DNA of 64,000 nucleotides from Bowmanella yangjiangensis (GCF_017255015.1 NZ_JAFKCS010000002.1:374553-438552), one strand, 5' to 3'. Counted from the stretch's first letter, positions 8,343 through 17,629 are shown. A program made the numbers and translations. Notes: generated by a model from the letters alone, not told the origin.

Positions 8343-8918
8343 ATGAGCCCGCCCGTCGATTTCGCCGGCCTGTTGCACCAGTTGTTGCAACAGGCACCTG
8401 AGGGGCTAAGTGAATATGATTTAATCAGTCTGCTCAAATCCGCCCCCCATTGTATATTTTCCAGCCAATTGACATTGTCAGATCCACTGGTCATGTTCCA
8501 GACCCACTTTGTGTTGTTTCATCAGCTATATCAGCTGCGTAATCATCTGCGTCTTCGTCAGCAAAATGAGCTTCATATCAGCGCGATGCGCATCCAGTTG
8601 CAGCCTTATCAGCCCGGTAATGCAGACATTACTGCCCATGATGGACTGGCCGCTTACTATCTTAACTGGGATAATTTCAGGCAGACCAGCGAAGCGGATG
8701 TAACGAGTTTGCTGGATGATTTTTGGCGGCGTATGAGCGGGGTGTTATCCCCCGATGAACGACGTGCTGCATTAGCCATACTGGAACTGGATGACGACGC
8801 TGATCAGGCAGCCATCCGGCGTCAGTATCGGCGACTAATGCACCTGCACCATCCAGATAAAGGGGGTAACCAAGCCTATTGCCAGCAACTTAGTGATGCC
8901 TATCGTAAGCTAACCTGA
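8343..8918 (+). CDS. DnaJ-related J-domain protein
   Basis: The 191-residue protein has an N-terminal helical region of the DNAJ_related type ([34 protein letters not shown]) and a short J domain at the very C-terminus (about 138-191). The J domain carries the essential HPD tripeptide in [13 protein letters not shown]. This inverted architecture, with the J domain last, is typical of a gammaproteobacterial family that should stimulate an Hsp70 ATPase but lacks the zinc finger and client domains of DnaJ. Its 3' end overlaps the convergent chemotaxis receptor gene by 19 bp. It probably shares the transcript of the AbgT gene. Confidence 0.9.
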   Translation: MSPPVDFAGLLHQLLQQAPEGLSEYDLISLLKSAPHCIFSSQLTLSDPLVMFQTHFVLFHQLYQLRNHLRLRQQNELHISAMRIQLQPYQPGNADITAHDGLAAYYLNWDNFRQTSEADVTSLLDDFWRRMSGVLSPDERRAALAILELDDDADQAAIRRQYRRLMHLHHPDKGGNQAYCQQLSDAYRKLT

Positions 8919-10576
8919 AGCGCCCTGCTGACTATCCGGGACGATTCCTGTGGCGCTTTTAGCGGGGTTGTCAGGGCCTCCACCACTTGATGTAAGTTGT
9001 TGGATGCATGCTTGACCGCGTTTGACACATCAGTACGTTCAGATAGCGCAATATAGGCTTCTGACGACTCAACCACCTGAGATGCACAGGCATTCATCTG
9101 CACCAACACCGCAGATTGGGCTTCCGCAGCCTGGTTAAGATCGCTGACGACAGATTCGATACCACTAACATCACTGACCAGCTCATTGAGGCGCTGCAAA
9201 GCCGACTTAGCTTCATCAGCATTGGTAATACATTGGTCGCGTCCTTTTAGCATGGCGCTCACCGCGTTGGCTGAGTCCTGTTGAAAGCCACTCAGCATGC
9301 TTTGGATGTCTGCGGTGGAATTCTGGGTTTTAAGCGCCAGTGAGCGTACCTCATCCGCGACTACTGCAAAGCCGCGACCATGGTCACCGGCCCGCGCGGC
9401 TTCAATCGCGGCATTTAATGCCAGCAGATTGGTTTGGTCGGCAATTTCATTAATCACCCTGACAACCCGGGTGATGTCGGCACTCTTGCTCTGCAGCGCT
9501 TCGATAAGTTTACTGGTTTGCTCGGTATCTACCACCAGACGCTCAAACCCTTTGTTGGCATTATCAAAAATGTGGAAGCACTGATCGGCGTTGTGTTTGG
9601 CCTGATTGCTGGAGCTGGACACCATATCCGTTACTGTCTGTAATTTGGTGACTATTTGATTAAGGTTTTCCATACCCAACTGCAACTGATGCGAGACGGA
9701 CTGCTGATCATGGGCGCCTTGGCTGATGATCTTGCTAACATCTTGAAGGGCGTCAAACGAGTGATTTACCTCTTGTTGTGCCAGGCTAAGCAGGTTGACA
9801 GTGGTTTGCATTTTGCCCTGCATGTGCCGTGTGGCGTCCGCTAAAGCTCCGAGTTCATGCTGACTTTGATAGCGGATTGGAGACTCATAGTGACAGTTCA
9901 TGAGGTCTTTGACCCCTTGAGTAATTGACTTAGTGGGACGGATAACCTGCTGGCGAAGTACATAGAGGACTAAGGCGACAGTAGAGAATGTCAGCAGCAG
10001 GCTGAGTAACAAAATGGAATTAATCGCGGCATCGGTGGTACTTTTCATGGCCGATAACTCGCTTCTGGCCAACCCGGCAATTTTATCCTCCAGGCTGGCT
10101 AATCGCGCAGCAGGTTCACGGTCCATGCCTTTTACCACCTTGTCGCCAAATTTAGGATCGTGGTTGGCCTGAATAAATTGCGCTAAGCCTTGGCGGTACT
10201 GCTCTGCCATCGTTTGATGGGCTAGTCTGAATGCCTGTATCTCAGAGAGTATTTCAGGCGGCAGCCGATAGTGGCGTTCCAGATCATCCAGCTCCCGCTG
10301 AATCTGTGTTTCGTGTTTTACAAAGCTCTGCCAGTACTTATCCAGATTCTTTTGTTCATAACCGCGTAAAAGCACGTTTTTCCATTCCTGCACCTGAGTC
10401 TTAAAGCTGGCCAGAATCGCTGAAGTCTGCCGCTCAGCAGACAAAGTGTTCTGCTCCATATCTTCAAAACGCTGAATGATACGTTGGGTTTGATAAAGCG
10501 ATGTCATATTCAGCGCAAACAACACCAGTAGGCCAAATAGAACAGGCAGGGAAATAATTAGGCTAAGCTTTTTCAA
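8900..10576 (-). CDS. Methyl-accepting chemotaxis protein
   Basis: This is a 558-residue transmembrane receptor. TM1 is at about 7-24, followed by a largely helical periplasmic sensor of about 160 residues without an obvious ligand motif. TM2 is at about 187-207, followed by a HAMP domain (about 208-260) and a long signalling coiled coil. The hairpin tip [21 protein letters not shown] is intact, so coupling to CheA/CheW is expected. No pentapeptide tether for CheR is seen at the C-terminus. The start is a TTG with no strong Shine-Dalgarno sequence. The 3' end overlaps the DnaJ-related gene on the other strand. No chemotaxis genes are nearby. Confidence 0.93.
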   Translation of the reverse strand: MKKLSLIISLPVLFGLLVLFALNMTSLYQTQRIIQRFEDMEQNTLSAERQTSAILASFKTQVQEWKNVLLRGYEQKNLDKYWQSFVKHETQIQRELDDLERHYRLPPEILSEIQAFRLAHQTMAEQYRQGLAQFIQANHDPKFGDKVVKGMDREPAARLASLEDKIAGLARSELSAMKSTTDAAINSILLLSLLLTFSTVALVLYVLRQQVIRPTKSITQGVKDLMNCHYESPIRYQSQHELGALADATRHMQGKMQTTVNLLSLAQQEVNHSFDALQDVSKIISQGAHDQQSVSHQLQLGMENLNQIVTKLQTVTDMVSSSSNQAKHNADQCFHIFDNANKGFERLVVDTEQTSKLIEALQSKSADITRVVRVINEIADQTNLLALNAAIEAARAGDHGRGFAVVADEVRSLALKTQNSTADIQSMLSGFQQDSANAVSAMLKGRDQCITNADEAKSALQRLNELVSDVSGIESVVSDLNQAAEAQSAVLVQMNACASQVVESSEAYIALSERTDVSNAVKHASNNLHQVVEALTTPLKAPQESSRIVSRALQVSLR

Positions 10577-10794
10577 GTTGGTTATCTCGTAAGGCTAAAG
10601 CGAAGGGGTTGGCGGCAAGGCTATCTTTGCCATGTGACAAATTGATGATCGTTTGGCAGATTTTTCTGCCAATAAAGTTACAAACTCACATGGGCAGAGA
10701 CACCGTACAGAGAATGTCTTTCAATCTCACCTTGCAACAGGATGCTTGAAATGATAAAAAGTCAATCGTCTGTTATTTGAAAAATAATCATGAA

Positions 10795-10812
10795 AGTAAA
10801 CATTTTATTACA
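10795..10812 (+). promoter_or_regulatory. TyrR-box-like site, distal
   Basis: AGTAAA-CATTTT-ATTACA matches the TyrR consensus TGTAAA-N6-TTTACA at 10 of 12 informative positions with the exact 6-bp spacer. It lies about 110 bp before aroF. The assignment rests on the match and on aroF-tyrA being a classic TyrR-controlled operon in enterobacteria; the regulator gene itself is outside this window. Confidence 0.5.
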
Positions 10813-10890
10813 CTCCTTGTTTAAAACCTCTCGATACCGCTGATTTTTTCAGTTTTGCACCTTTTTTGGTGCCAAAATTCCTCTATCATT

Positions 10891-10908
10891 TGTAAAGACA
10901 CTCATACA
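10891..10908 (+). promoter_or_regulatory. TyrR-box-like site, proximal
   Basis: TGTAAA-GACACT-CATACA has one perfect half-site and one 4/6 half-site with correct spacing. It begins 2 bp after a candidate -10 (TATCAT, 10884-10889), where a bound repressor would block transcription. A strong distal box plus a weak proximal box is the pattern expected for co-operative TyrR repression. Confidence 0.45.
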
Positions 10909-10912
10909 GGTA

Positions 10913-12013
10913 ATGACCGCCATGTTAAAAGATTCCATTCATAACGTTCACGTTTCCGGTGAACAAGTTCTGATTACGCCCGATGCATTAGCTAAAGAAA
11001 TGCCGGTCAGTGAGCGTGCTCTTGAGGTGATTGCGCAATCACGTGCCACCATCGCTGATATTATTCATCGCCGTGATCACCGTTTACTGGTGGTGTGCGG
11101 ACCTTGCTCTATACATGATATCGACGCCGCCAAAGAATATGCGCTTAAGCTCAAGCAACTTCATGAAGAAACCAAAGACACTCTGTATATCGTCATGCGC
11201 GTATATTTTGAAAAGCCACGCACCACAGTGGGGTGGAAAGGTCTGATTAATGACCCGCACTTAGATGGTACCTTTGATATTGAAGCGGGCCTGCGAAAAG
11301 CCAGAGAGCTACTAATTTGGTTGTCCGAGCTGGAGTTACCGGTGGCGACCGAAGCATTAGATCCTATCAGCCCTCAATATCTCGCCGAGCTGTTTGCCTG
11401 GTCGGCCATCGGCGCGCGTACCTCTGAATCCCAAACTCACCGCGAAATGGCCAGTGGGCTGTCTATGCCGGTCGGCTTTAAAAATGGCACGGACGGCAGC
11501 TTGGGTATCGCGATTAATGCGTTGCAATCGGCGGCTTCTGGCCACAATTTTATGGGCATTAACAAACAAGGGCAGGTGGCCATTATTCAAACTCAGGGTA
11601 ACCCTGACGGTCACATTATTTTGCGCGGCGGTAAGCAGCCCAACTATGACTCTGTATGTGTATCTGAATGCGAGCAGCAACTGCAGGCGGCCAAGCTGAG
11701 CGCTGGATTAGTGGTGGACTGCAGCCATGCCAACTCAAATAAAGATTATCGTCGTCAGCCTCTGGTTGCCGCCAATGTTATGAATCAGATCCTGGAAGGC
11801 AATCAGTCTATTATCGGTATTATGCTGGAGAGTCATTTGAATGCAGGCAATCAGAGCAGCGACGGCAAGAAGCCCGCTGAGCTGGATTATGGTGTGTCTA
11901 TCACCGATGGCTGTATTGACTGGGCCAGCACCGATAAGCTGCTTAAACAGACCAGAGAAAAGTTGATAACCATATTGCCAATGCGCATGAAGAAAATGAA
12001 ACAAGCGAGCTAA
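10913..12013 (+). CDS. aroF: 3-deoxy-7-phosphoheptulonate synthase (DAHP synthase, AroF type)
   Basis: The enzyme condenses phosphoenolpyruvate and erythrose 4-phosphate in the first step of the shikimate pathway. The class I (AroAI-beta) hallmarks are present: [61 protein letters not shown] and [15 protein letters not shown]. It resembles the Tyr-sensitive isoenzyme AroF most closely, and the next gene is tyrA, as in the enterobacterial aroF-tyrA operon. With the first ATG the product has 366 residues. The ATG at 10922 gives [11 protein letters not shown], aligning with E. coli AroF, and may be the true start. Tyrosine feedback and TyrR control are inferred. Confidence 0.95.
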   Translation: MTAMLKDSIHNVHVSGEQVLITPDALAKEMPVSERALEVIAQSRATIADIIHRRDHRLLVVCGPCSIHDIDAAKEYALKLKQLHEETKDTLYIVMRVYFEKPRTTVGWKGLINDPHLDGTFDIEAGLRKARELLIWLSELELPVATEALDPISPQYLAELFAWSAIGARTSESQTHREMASGLSMPVGFKNGTDGSLGIAINALQSAASGHNFMGINKQGQVAIIQTQGNPDGHIILRGGKQPNYDSVCVSECEQQLQAAKLSAGLVVDCSHANSNKDYRRQPLVAANVMNQILEGNQSIIGIMLESHLNAGNQSSDGKKPAELDYGVSITDGCIDWASTDKLLKQTREKLITILPMRMKKMKQAS

Positions 12014-12015
12014 GC

Positions 12016-13143
12016 ATGACCGAGCATGCCGATCCCCTGGCGCCTCTGCGCCAGCAAATTGATGAGCTGGATAGTCAGCTGGTGGAACTCCTGGTCAAGC
12101 GCCTGGCGATTACTCGCCAAGTCGGAGAGATCAAAAGCCAGGTAGGTTTGCCAATCTACGTACCCAGCCGCGAGGCTGAGTTGTTAGCCAAGCGACGGGC
12201 AGAGGCCGAAGCCCTGGGATTGTCACCTGCCCTGGTGGAAGATTTGCTCAGGCGGATCATGCGTGAGTCTTATCAAACTCAGCATCAACGTTATCGCTGT
12301 TGTAATCCTGAACTTGGCAAAGTGGTGGTGATTGGGGGGAAAGGTGCGCTCGGCAGTGTGTTCGTGGATATGTTCCAGCTAAGTGGTTACGAGGTTGCCA
12401 TTTTGGAGCAGGATGACTGGCAGAATGCCGACGCAATCTTTAACGGTGCCGGATTGGTACTGGTGTCGGTGCCAATGAAGCTGACCGAAGAGGTGATTAG
12501 CAAACTATCGGGGCTGCCTGAACATTGTTTGTTGGCAGACATTACCAGTACCAAGTCAGGTCCGTTGCATGCCATGCTGGACGTGCATACCGGGCCAGTT
12601 CTGGGTCTGCACCCAATGTTCGGGCCGGATGTGCCCAGTTTGGTAAAGCAAGTGATTGTGGTGTGTCATGGCCGGTATGCAGAGCGTTATGAGTGGCTGC
12701 TTGAGCAAATGCGCAGTTGGGGAGCAATTCTGAATGAAAGTACTGCCGGGGAGCATGACGATGCCATGGCATTTATTCAGGTCATGCGACATTTCTGTAC
12801 TTATGTGTATGGCTCACATCTGGCCGGCGAGAATCCCGATCTGGAAAAGCTGATTCAGTTTAGTTCGCCTATTTACCGATTGGAGCTGGCAATGGTTGGG
12901 CGTTTATTTGCGCAGTCCCCCAATTTATACGCGGACATTATCTTCAGTAACAAACAGAGCCTGCCGCTACTCAAACGTTTTCGAGACCATTTAGACCAAG
13001 CGTTGAAGATGTTGGAAACCGGTGATAAAGCCGCCTTTATCAAAGACTTTTTCCATATTGGTCAGTGGTTTGGTGATTTTGCTAAGAAAAGTTTAGTGGA
13101 AAGTAAAAAGCTGTTGCTTAAAGCCGATGATGATCGCAGTTAA
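12016..13143 (+). CDS. tyrA: Bifunctional chorismate mutase/prephenate dehydrogenase (T-protein)
   Basis: The 375-residue bifunctional enzyme converts chorismate to prephenate and then, with NAD, to 4-hydroxyphenylpyruvate for tyrosine. The AroQ chorismate mutase domain covers about 1-90 ([40 protein letters not shown]). The dehydrogenase follows, with the nucleotide-binding motif [20 protein letters not shown] at about 108 and [13 protein letters not shown] further on. It starts 2 bp after the aroF stop, so the two form an operon. A GC-rich hairpin lies 8 bp beyond the stop. Confidence 0.97.
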   Translation: MTEHADPLAPLRQQIDELDSQLVELLVKRLAITRQVGEIKSQVGLPIYVPSREAELLAKRRAEAEALGLSPALVEDLLRRIMRESYQTQHQRYRCCNPELGKVVVIGGKGALGSVFVDMFQLSGYEVAILEQDDWQNADAIFNGAGLVLVSVPMKLTEEVISKLSGLPEHCLLADITSTKSGPLHAMLDVHTGPVLGLHPMFGPDVPSLVKQVIVVCHGRYAERYEWLLEQMRSWGAILNESTAGEHDDAMAFIQVMRHFCTYVYGSHLAGENPDLEKLIQFSSPIYRLELAMVGRLFAQSPNLYADIIFSNKQSLPLLKRFRDHLDQALKMLETGDKAAFIKDFFHIGQWFGDFAKKSLVESKKLLLKADDDRS

Positions 13144-13151
13144 GTTACACC

Positions 13152-13170
13152 AGGGCGTCTCTGACGCCCT
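13152..13170. terminator. Hairpin between convergent tyrA and tetR genes
   Basis: AGGGCGTC-TCT-GACGCCCT is a perfect 8-bp GC-rich stem lying between the tyrA stop and the end of the minus-strand TetR gene. There is no clear T-run on either side, so it may be a weak bidirectional terminator or an mRNA 3'-end stabiliser. Confidence 0.55.
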
Positions 13171-13180
13171 ACCACTTTCA

Positions 13181-13780
13181 TTACTTGTCAGCTCGATAGC
13201 GTGCTAAAAACATAGCAACGGTCTCATTGATAATATGCTGTCGCTGCGCGTTATCTGGCTCATCAAATCCATACAGGCGAGGGTAAAATAGAAAGGACTT
13301 CAGTTGCATAACAAACTGTTTGGCAGCCAACTCTATATCGTCAATTTTAAGTACGTTGGCAGCGACTGCCTGCGCCAGAAAAGTTTCCAGAAAGTTCATA
13401 CATCCAACCTTACTTCCACTCAGGCGTTTTGCTAGTTCCGGTTGCTTGAGCATATGCAAAAAGGCCACTCTTGCCGTGCGTAAAAACTTTTCTGAACCAA
13501 GCATGTCGGCTTCTTGCTGGGCAATGTGCAGGAGCTGAGGCTGGATATCTTCATCAGTAATAAAGGTAATAGCTTTGGTGCTGCCAATCTGTTCGCGCAT
13601 GCGGTCTAGAATGGCCTGAAATAGGGCATCTTTTGTTTCAAAATGATTGTACACCGTGCGTTTTGACACATTCGCCAACTGTGCAACCTGATCCATACTG
13701 GTTTGTTCCATGCCCTGTTGGTAGAACAATTGTTCAGCAGCCTCCAGAATGTGTTGTCGTTTCTGATCCGATAGTTTCAT
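13181..13780 (-). CDS. TetR/AcrR-family transcriptional regulator
   Basis: The 199-residue protein has a canonical N-terminal TetR helix-turn-helix: ILEAAEQLFYQQGMEQTSMDQVAQLANVSKRTVYNHFETKDALF at about 10-53, with the conserved YNHF after the recognition helix. The C-terminal ligand-binding half is helical and resembles the AefR-like/TetR_C_7 type; the ligand cannot be deduced. It is transcribed divergently from the metallo-hydrolase, monooxygenase-like and GST genes, with a perfect inverted repeat in the shared upstream region. Repression of itself and of that detoxification-type set is the simplest inference. Confidence 0.92.
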   Translation of the reverse strand: MKLSDQKRQHILEAAEQLFYQQGMEQTSMDQVAQLANVSKRTVYNHFETKDALFQAILDRMREQIGSTKAITFITDEDIQPQLLHIAQQEADMLGSEKFLRTARVAFLHMLKQPELAKRLSGSKVGCMNFLETFLAQAVAANVLKIDDIELAAKQFVMQLKSFLFYPRLYGFDEPDNAQRQHIINETVAMFLARYRADK

Positions 13781-13861
13781 ACATCACCTTATCTGATGCT
13801 TCACAGTTTACCTCTTTCAAAAAAAATTGCACTTAGCAGTTTACTTTTACTAAACCTAGCC

Positions 13862-13882
13862 TAAACTACACCGTGTAGTTTA
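13862..13882. promoter_or_regulatory. Perfect inverted repeat, probable TetR operator
   Basis: The arms TAAACTACAC and GTGTAGTTTA are exact reverse complements around one central base. The site lies 14 bp before the ATG of the metallo-hydrolase and 82 bp from the divergent tetR start. Related TTTAC/GTAAA-like half-sites occur nearby (AGTTTACTTTTACTAAACC at about 13836-13854). Position and symmetry fit an operator for the adjacent TetR protein. Confidence 0.6.
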
Positions 13883-13895
13883 CATTTGGTTTTGT

Positions 13896-14999
13896 ATGAA
13901 AAAACGGTTCAGTGCGGCAGGTTTCTTAGTTGCGTTAGTTTTAGGAGGGGGAGCTTTGAATAATCATCTCGTTGCCGATGGAGTGGTGTCGCCTGTCTCT
14001 CAGGCCAACTACCGCGATGGCAAATTTTTTAATGAAGAGGCGGTAGCACCAACCAGTCTAGCCAGAACTTTAGGTATTATGCTGCGCTTTTTTACCGAAA
14101 AGAAAGTGCATGCTGCACCTGACATCGTGTTGCCAGTTAAGCCGTTGTCCCGTGCACAACTGCTCGAGTTGCCAACTGATGCTTTGCATATGATTAAGCT
14201 TGGACATTCTTCCATTTTGCTTAAAGTTTACGGGGAATTTTGGTTGATTGACCCGGTGTTTGCCGAACGTGCCTCGCCTTTTAGTTTTATGGGACCGAAA
14301 CGTTTTCATCCCACCCCTATTAGTATTGAAGAGCTGCCGGATATTGCCCGGGTGCTGATATCACACAACCATTATGATCATTTGGACAAAGCAGCAATTT
14401 GTCAGTTACAGAGCAAAACAAGACACTTTATGGTGCCCAGAGGAGTTGAGTCCGACTTACAAAAATGGGGCGTGGCTGCTGACAAAATCATCAGTTTTGA
14501 TTGGTGGCAGGAGTACAGTGTTGAGCAAGGTATGATTGCTTTCACACCGACCCGGCATTTTTCCGGACGGGGTTTGAGTGATGCCAATAATAGTCTTTGG
14601 GGCTCTTGGGTTATAAAGACACACAACGAGCGTTTGTTTTTCAGCGGTGACTCTGGTTACTTCCAAGGGTTTAAAGAAATAGGTCGGAAATACGGTCCTT
14701 TCGATATCACCTTTATGGAGACTGGCGCTTACGACTCTGATTGGCCCGATGTGCATATGACGCCTGAACAAAGTCTCATGGCACATATTGATCTGAGAGG
14801 CAAAGTGATGATGCCCATTCACAACGGAACTTTCGATTTGGCTTTCCATGCCTGGTACGAACCCTTGGAGCGTATTCTGCAACTGGCCGATAAACAGCAG
14901 GTCCACCTGCTTACCCCACTGCCTGGTGAAGTACTTGGCTATGGTAGTTCCTTAACTACTGAGCGCTGGTGGCAAGCGCTGGTTCCACTGTCCCGCTGA
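13896..14999 (+). CDS. MBL-fold metallo-hydrolase, NAPE-PLD-like
   Basis: This is a 367-residue protein with an N-terminal signal or membrane anchor (KKRFSAAGFLVALVLGGGAL). The metallo-beta-lactamase core contains IKLGHSSILLKV, the metal motif SHNHYDHLD (HxHxDH class), FTPTRHFSGRG, FFSGDSGYF, and MPIHNGTFDLAFHAWYEP with the late His ligands. This pattern is that of the UlaG/NAPE-phospholipase D branch, acting on phosphodiesters such as N-acyl-phosphatidylethanolamine in relatives. The bacterial substrate is unknown. It lies behind a palindromic operator next to a divergent TetR gene. A monooxygenase-like gene follows 12 bp after the stop. Confidence 0.9.
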   Translation: MKKRFSAAGFLVALVLGGGALNNHLVADGVVSPVSQANYRDGKFFNEEAVAPTSLARTLGIMLRFFTEKKVHAAPDIVLPVKPLSRAQLLELPTDALHMIKLGHSSILLKVYGEFWLIDPVFAERASPFSFMGPKRFHPTPISIEELPDIARVLISHNHYDHLDKAAICQLQSKTRHFMVPRGVESDLQKWGVAADKIISFDWWQEYSVEQGMIAFTPTRHFSGRGLSDANNSLWGSWVIKTHNERLFFSGDSGYFQGFKEIGRKYGPFDITFMETGAYDSDWPDVHMTPEQSLMAHIDLRGKVMMPIHNGTFDLAFHAWYEPLERILQLADKQQVHLLTPLPGEVLGYGSSLTTERWWQALVPLSR

Positions 15000-15011
15000 G
15001 GAGTGTTCACT

Positions 15012-15389
15012 ATGGCATCTCTTTTTCCTGCTAATCAGCTATTCACCCAGATTAATGTATTCCGGGTCACTCCTGATAATCAGAAACGGCTGGTGGAGTT
15101 TTTGACCCGCACGACGGAGGATGAAGTCAGGGCAATGCCGGGTTTTGTTTCTGCATCACTACACCAAAGCTTGGATGGTCAGAGCGTGACTTTGCTGGCG
15201 AAATGGCAGAGTGCATTAGCTGGCTGGGAAGAAAGCAACGCATTGCTACCCTGTTTTAATCCGGCATTGGAATTTGCCTCATTGGAAAGTGCTGTACATA
15301 AACCTGTAGGGTATTTTGAGTCTCAGGAGTTGCACGTTTTGGTGCTATCAGAACCGCTGCGTCGTTTATCTGGTCGGCGGCTTAACTGA
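15012..15389 (+). CDS. Antibiotic biosynthesis monooxygenase (ABM) family protein
   Basis: The small protein (125 residues from the ATG at 15012) has the dimeric alpha-beta barrel pattern: FTQINVFRVTPDNQKRLVEFL, EVRAMPGFVSASLHQSLDGQSVTLLAKWQS and a repeated helix. GAGGAG lies nine bases before this ATG; a GTG at 15003 directly after it is too close to be used. ABM proteins include small cofactor-free monooxygenases and heme-degrading enzymes, but many are uncharacterised. It is cotranscribed with the metallo-hydrolase and probably controlled by the TetR protein. Confidence 0.85.
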   Translation: MASLFPANQLFTQINVFRVTPDNQKRLVEFLTRTTEDEVRAMPGFVSASLHQSLDGQSVTLLAKWQSALAGWEESNALLPCFNPALEFASLESAVHKPVGYFESQELHVLVLSEPLRRLSGRRLN

Positions 15390-15651
15390 CGTATTTCCCC
15401 TCCTGTGCTTTTTTGATAAGCCTTGTGTTCCCCTGGTTTCCGGTTATCGTCAAGTTACCTTGTTAGCAGCACTGGCCTTAATGATTATCCCGCTTTCTGT
15501 TTTGTTGGTTATGTATCTGGCGGTTAGTAAAACGGCGCTGATTTAAAAGATTGTGGGAAAGCGATGGGATACTCAGGCTGTTTTTGACTGGAATAGGTAC
15601 TGACTATTGCCTATCTTGTATTCGCCATTCAAACAAGAAAAGGAACAACAG

Positions 15652-16305
15652 ATGCCGCTAGTTGAAGATAATCAGTGCGACCTGGTGTTTTACACCAACC
15701 CCTGGTCGCGCGGGCAAGTAGTGCGTTGGATGCTTGAAGAAACTGGTGTGGCTTATCGTCAAGTCGTTTTGAATTATGGCGAGCAAATGAAAACGCCGGC
15801 GTATTTGGCTATCAACCCCATGGGGAAAGTACCCACCTTGGTCCATGAAGGGAAAGTAGTGACAGAGTGTCCTGCCATTTGCGCCTATCTTGCTGATACC
15901 TTTCCTGAAGCAGCATTGGCACCGCCTTTTTATGACAGGGCGGCTTATTATCGCTGGTTGTTTTTTGCCGCGGGTCCTCTCGAAGCGGCGATAGTGAATC
16001 GCTTGCTTAAGGTTGAGGTGAATGACGAGCAGCAGGCCATGGTGGGCTATGGAAACTATGATAAAGCCGTCGACGTGCTGGCGAAGGTGGTATCAGCCTC
16101 CAGCTATCTGGCCGGGAACCGATTTTCTGCCGCCGATGTGTATGTTGGCTCTCATGTGATTTGGGGCTTGCAGTTTAACAGCTTGCCTAAGCGTCCCGAA
16201 TTTGAAGACTATGCAAAGCGTCTGATGGACCGCCCGGCCTTTATAAAAGCCAAAGCCATAGATGATGCTTTGGGTGACACAATCAAAGCGGCTGCACAAG
16301 ACTAA
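15652..16305 (+). CDS. Glutathione S-transferase family protein
   Basis: The 217-residue product has an N-terminal thioredoxin-fold domain (LVFYTNPWSRGQVVRWMLEETGVAY, INPMGKVPTLVHEGKVVTECPAICAYLAD) and an all-helical C-terminal domain (YLAGNRFSAADVYVGSHV). Ser in NPWSRG is the likely glutathione-activating residue, and VPTL plus TECPAI are the glutathione-binding segments. The ATG at 15652 has AGGA seven bases upstream. The gene lies 262 bp after the ABM gene, so it may have its own promoter; its function in conjugation or detoxification is inferred from the family. Confidence 0.92.
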   Translation: MPLVEDNQCDLVFYTNPWSRGQVVRWMLEETGVAYRQVVLNYGEQMKTPAYLAINPMGKVPTLVHEGKVVTECPAICAYLADTFPEAALAPPFYDRAAYYRWLFFAAGPLEAAIVNRLLKVEVNDEQQAMVGYGNYDKAVDVLAKVVSASSYLAGNRFSAADVYVGSHVIWGLQFNSLPKRPEFEDYAKRLMDRPAFIKAKAIDDALGDTIKAAAQD

Positions 16306-16326
16306 GGGTTTAGCTTTAAAGTTTGC

Positions 16327-16353
16327 GTCATGGTCATATCCTTTGACCATGAC
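16327..16353. terminator. Hairpin between convergent GST gene and pheA
   Basis: GTCATGGTCA and TGACCATGAC are perfect 10-bp arms around a 7-nt loop, placed between two convergent genes. No strong T-run follows on either strand. A bidirectional terminator or 3'-end stabilising hairpin is the best guess. Confidence 0.5.
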
Positions 16354-16366
16354 ATTCAATTGGCTA

Positions 16367-17554
16367 TCAGCCCTGGAGTGCGTTGGCCGCAGCAACGCGG
16401 GTTGGCGTGACTTCTTCACTGGGATAGCAGCCCAGCACTTTCAATGAGCGGGTAATGCCACGCAATTGCTCGACGGCGGTTTGCATGGGGCCGTCCTGCA
16501 AATTGGCTTCCACATCAATATAAAACATCTCTTCCCAAGGGTTACCGTTGATCGGCCGTGATTCCAGCTTAGTCATATTGATCTGGTTGTCCCGCAGGAC
16601 CAGCAAGGCTTCTACCAGAGCACCAGGCTTTTGCACTGTGCTCATTACCAAGGTGGTTTTGGCCGGAATCTGTAGCGGCACGGTAACCGGTTTTCTGGCT
16701 ACCACGATAAAGCGGCTGTGGTTTTCCTTTTGGTTGGCCAGGTTGGACTTGATCGGGGTCAGGCCATACAGAGCGCCACCTGGTGCACTGCCGATGGCAG
16801 CAACGCAAGGGTCCTGCATCTCGGAGACTTTCAACATGGCGGCCGAGGTGCTGTCGGTAGGTTTAACCTCAATATTGCCAAGCTCAGCCAGGAAATGGCT
16901 GCACTGAGAGAATACCTGTGGATGAGCGTATAGCGTCTTAAGTTTACTGATATCGGTATCACAGGCGACCAGCAATGCGTGCTCAACCGGATGGGTCAGC
17001 TCGCCTATGATCGACAGGCTGGTGTGCTGCAATACATCAAAAACCTCGTTAATACTGCCTGATGAGGTGTTTTCGATAGGAAGCACTGCATAGTCTGCCT
17101 CACCGGTTTCCACTTTATGGATAATGGCATCGAAACTGGGGCAGCCAATTTCCATCAGTTCACCGGAGCGGCGGGAAAAATACTTTTGTGTTGCCAGATA
17201 GCTATAGGAACCTTTGTCGCCCAAAAATGCCACGCGATTCAAGGGCTGGGCATTGTCAGGATTGGCCTTTTGCGCCAACAGCATCTGCTGATTAAGCACA
17301 GAATCTTCAATAATCACATGGAACAGGGCGGTGATGTACTGAGGTGTCAGCCCCAGCGACTGACCTTGCTTAATGAGTTTGATCAGCAACTGCTCTTCGC
17401 GAACCGGATCTCTGACCTGCATATGCGCTTTGATTTTGGTTTCCGCCACCTGATTGGTGTATTGCTGGCGTTTAGCCAACAAGCTGAGTAACTCCGCATC
17501 TAACGCGCTGATATGTTGTCGTATCTGTTCCAGTTGTGCCTGATAGTCTGTCAT
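16367..17554 (-). CDS. pheA: Bifunctional chorismate mutase/prephenate dehydratase (P-protein)
   Basis: The 395-residue enzyme makes phenylpyruvate from chorismate through prephenate. Domains in order are AroQ chorismate mutase (about 1-95: QIRQHISALDAELLSLLAKR, VRDPVREEQLL), prephenate dehydratase (about 105-285: VAFLGDKGSYSYLA, YAVLPIENTSSGSINEV, STSAAM) and a C-terminal ACT domain (about 300-385). The ACT domain has GALVEAL and ESRP, the two motifs needed for allosteric phenylalanine inhibition. The gene is preceded by a complete attenuator and leader peptide, so it is controlled by charged tRNA-Phe as well as by the enzyme's own feedback. AGGA precedes the ATG. Confidence 0.97.
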   Translation of the reverse strand: MTDYQAQLEQIRQHISALDAELLSLLAKRQQYTNQVAETKIKAHMQVRDPVREEQLLIKLIKQGQSLGLTPQYITALFHVIIEDSVLNQQMLLAQKANPDNAQPLNRVAFLGDKGSYSYLATQKYFSRRSGELMEIGCPSFDAIIHKVETGEADYAVLPIENTSSGSINEVFDVLQHTSLSIIGELTHPVEHALLVACDTDISKLKTLYAHPQVFSQCSHFLAELGNIEVKPTDSTSAAMLKVSEMQDPCVAAIGSAPGGALYGLTPIKSNLANQKENHSRFIVVARKPVTVPLQIPAKTTLVMSTVQKPGALVEALLVLRDNQINMTKLESRPINGNPWEEMFYIDVEANLQDGPMQTAVEQLRGITRSLKVLGCYPSEEVTPTRVAAANALQG

Positions 17555-17604
17555 CTGTGGTTCCTGTTGCTGATAAACGGGGTGTGATTTGCCCCAAAAA
17601 AGTC

Positions 17605-17629
17605 AAAAAAAAACCTCCCTGGAGGGAGG
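17605..17629 (-). terminator. pheA attenuator terminator
   Basis: Reading on the minus strand, CCTCCC (17629-17624), loop TCCA and GGGAGG (17619-17614) form a GC stem followed by nine T residues (17613-17605). It lies between the phenylalanine leader peptide and the pheA start. An identical GGGAGG at 17667-17662, at the end of the leader peptide gene, can pair with the same CCTCCC and form an antiterminator. The region 17699-17690 pairs perfectly over 10 bp with 17653-17644. These are the alternative structures needed for attenuation. Confidence 0.9.

Larger units (their letters stand above)
10577..10912. other. Divergent control region between chemotaxis receptor and aroF
   Basis: The stretch has no gene. 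It holds the upstream region of the minus-strand receptor and, towards aroF, two TyrR-like boxes (10795-10812 and 10891-10908). A GCACC/GGTGC hairpin (10857-10872) overlaps an inverted repeat TTTTGG-TG-CCAAAA (10864-10877). A possible -10 element TATCAT lies at 10884-10889. No leader peptide rich in aromatic residues was found here. Confidence 0.6.

Noticed and set aside
15390-15651. A small membrane protein between the ABM and GST genes (hydrophobic frame ending at 15546)
   Set aside because: The hydrophobic stretch has no start codon with a ribosome site after the ABM stop; it may be a decayed gene but cannot be supported.
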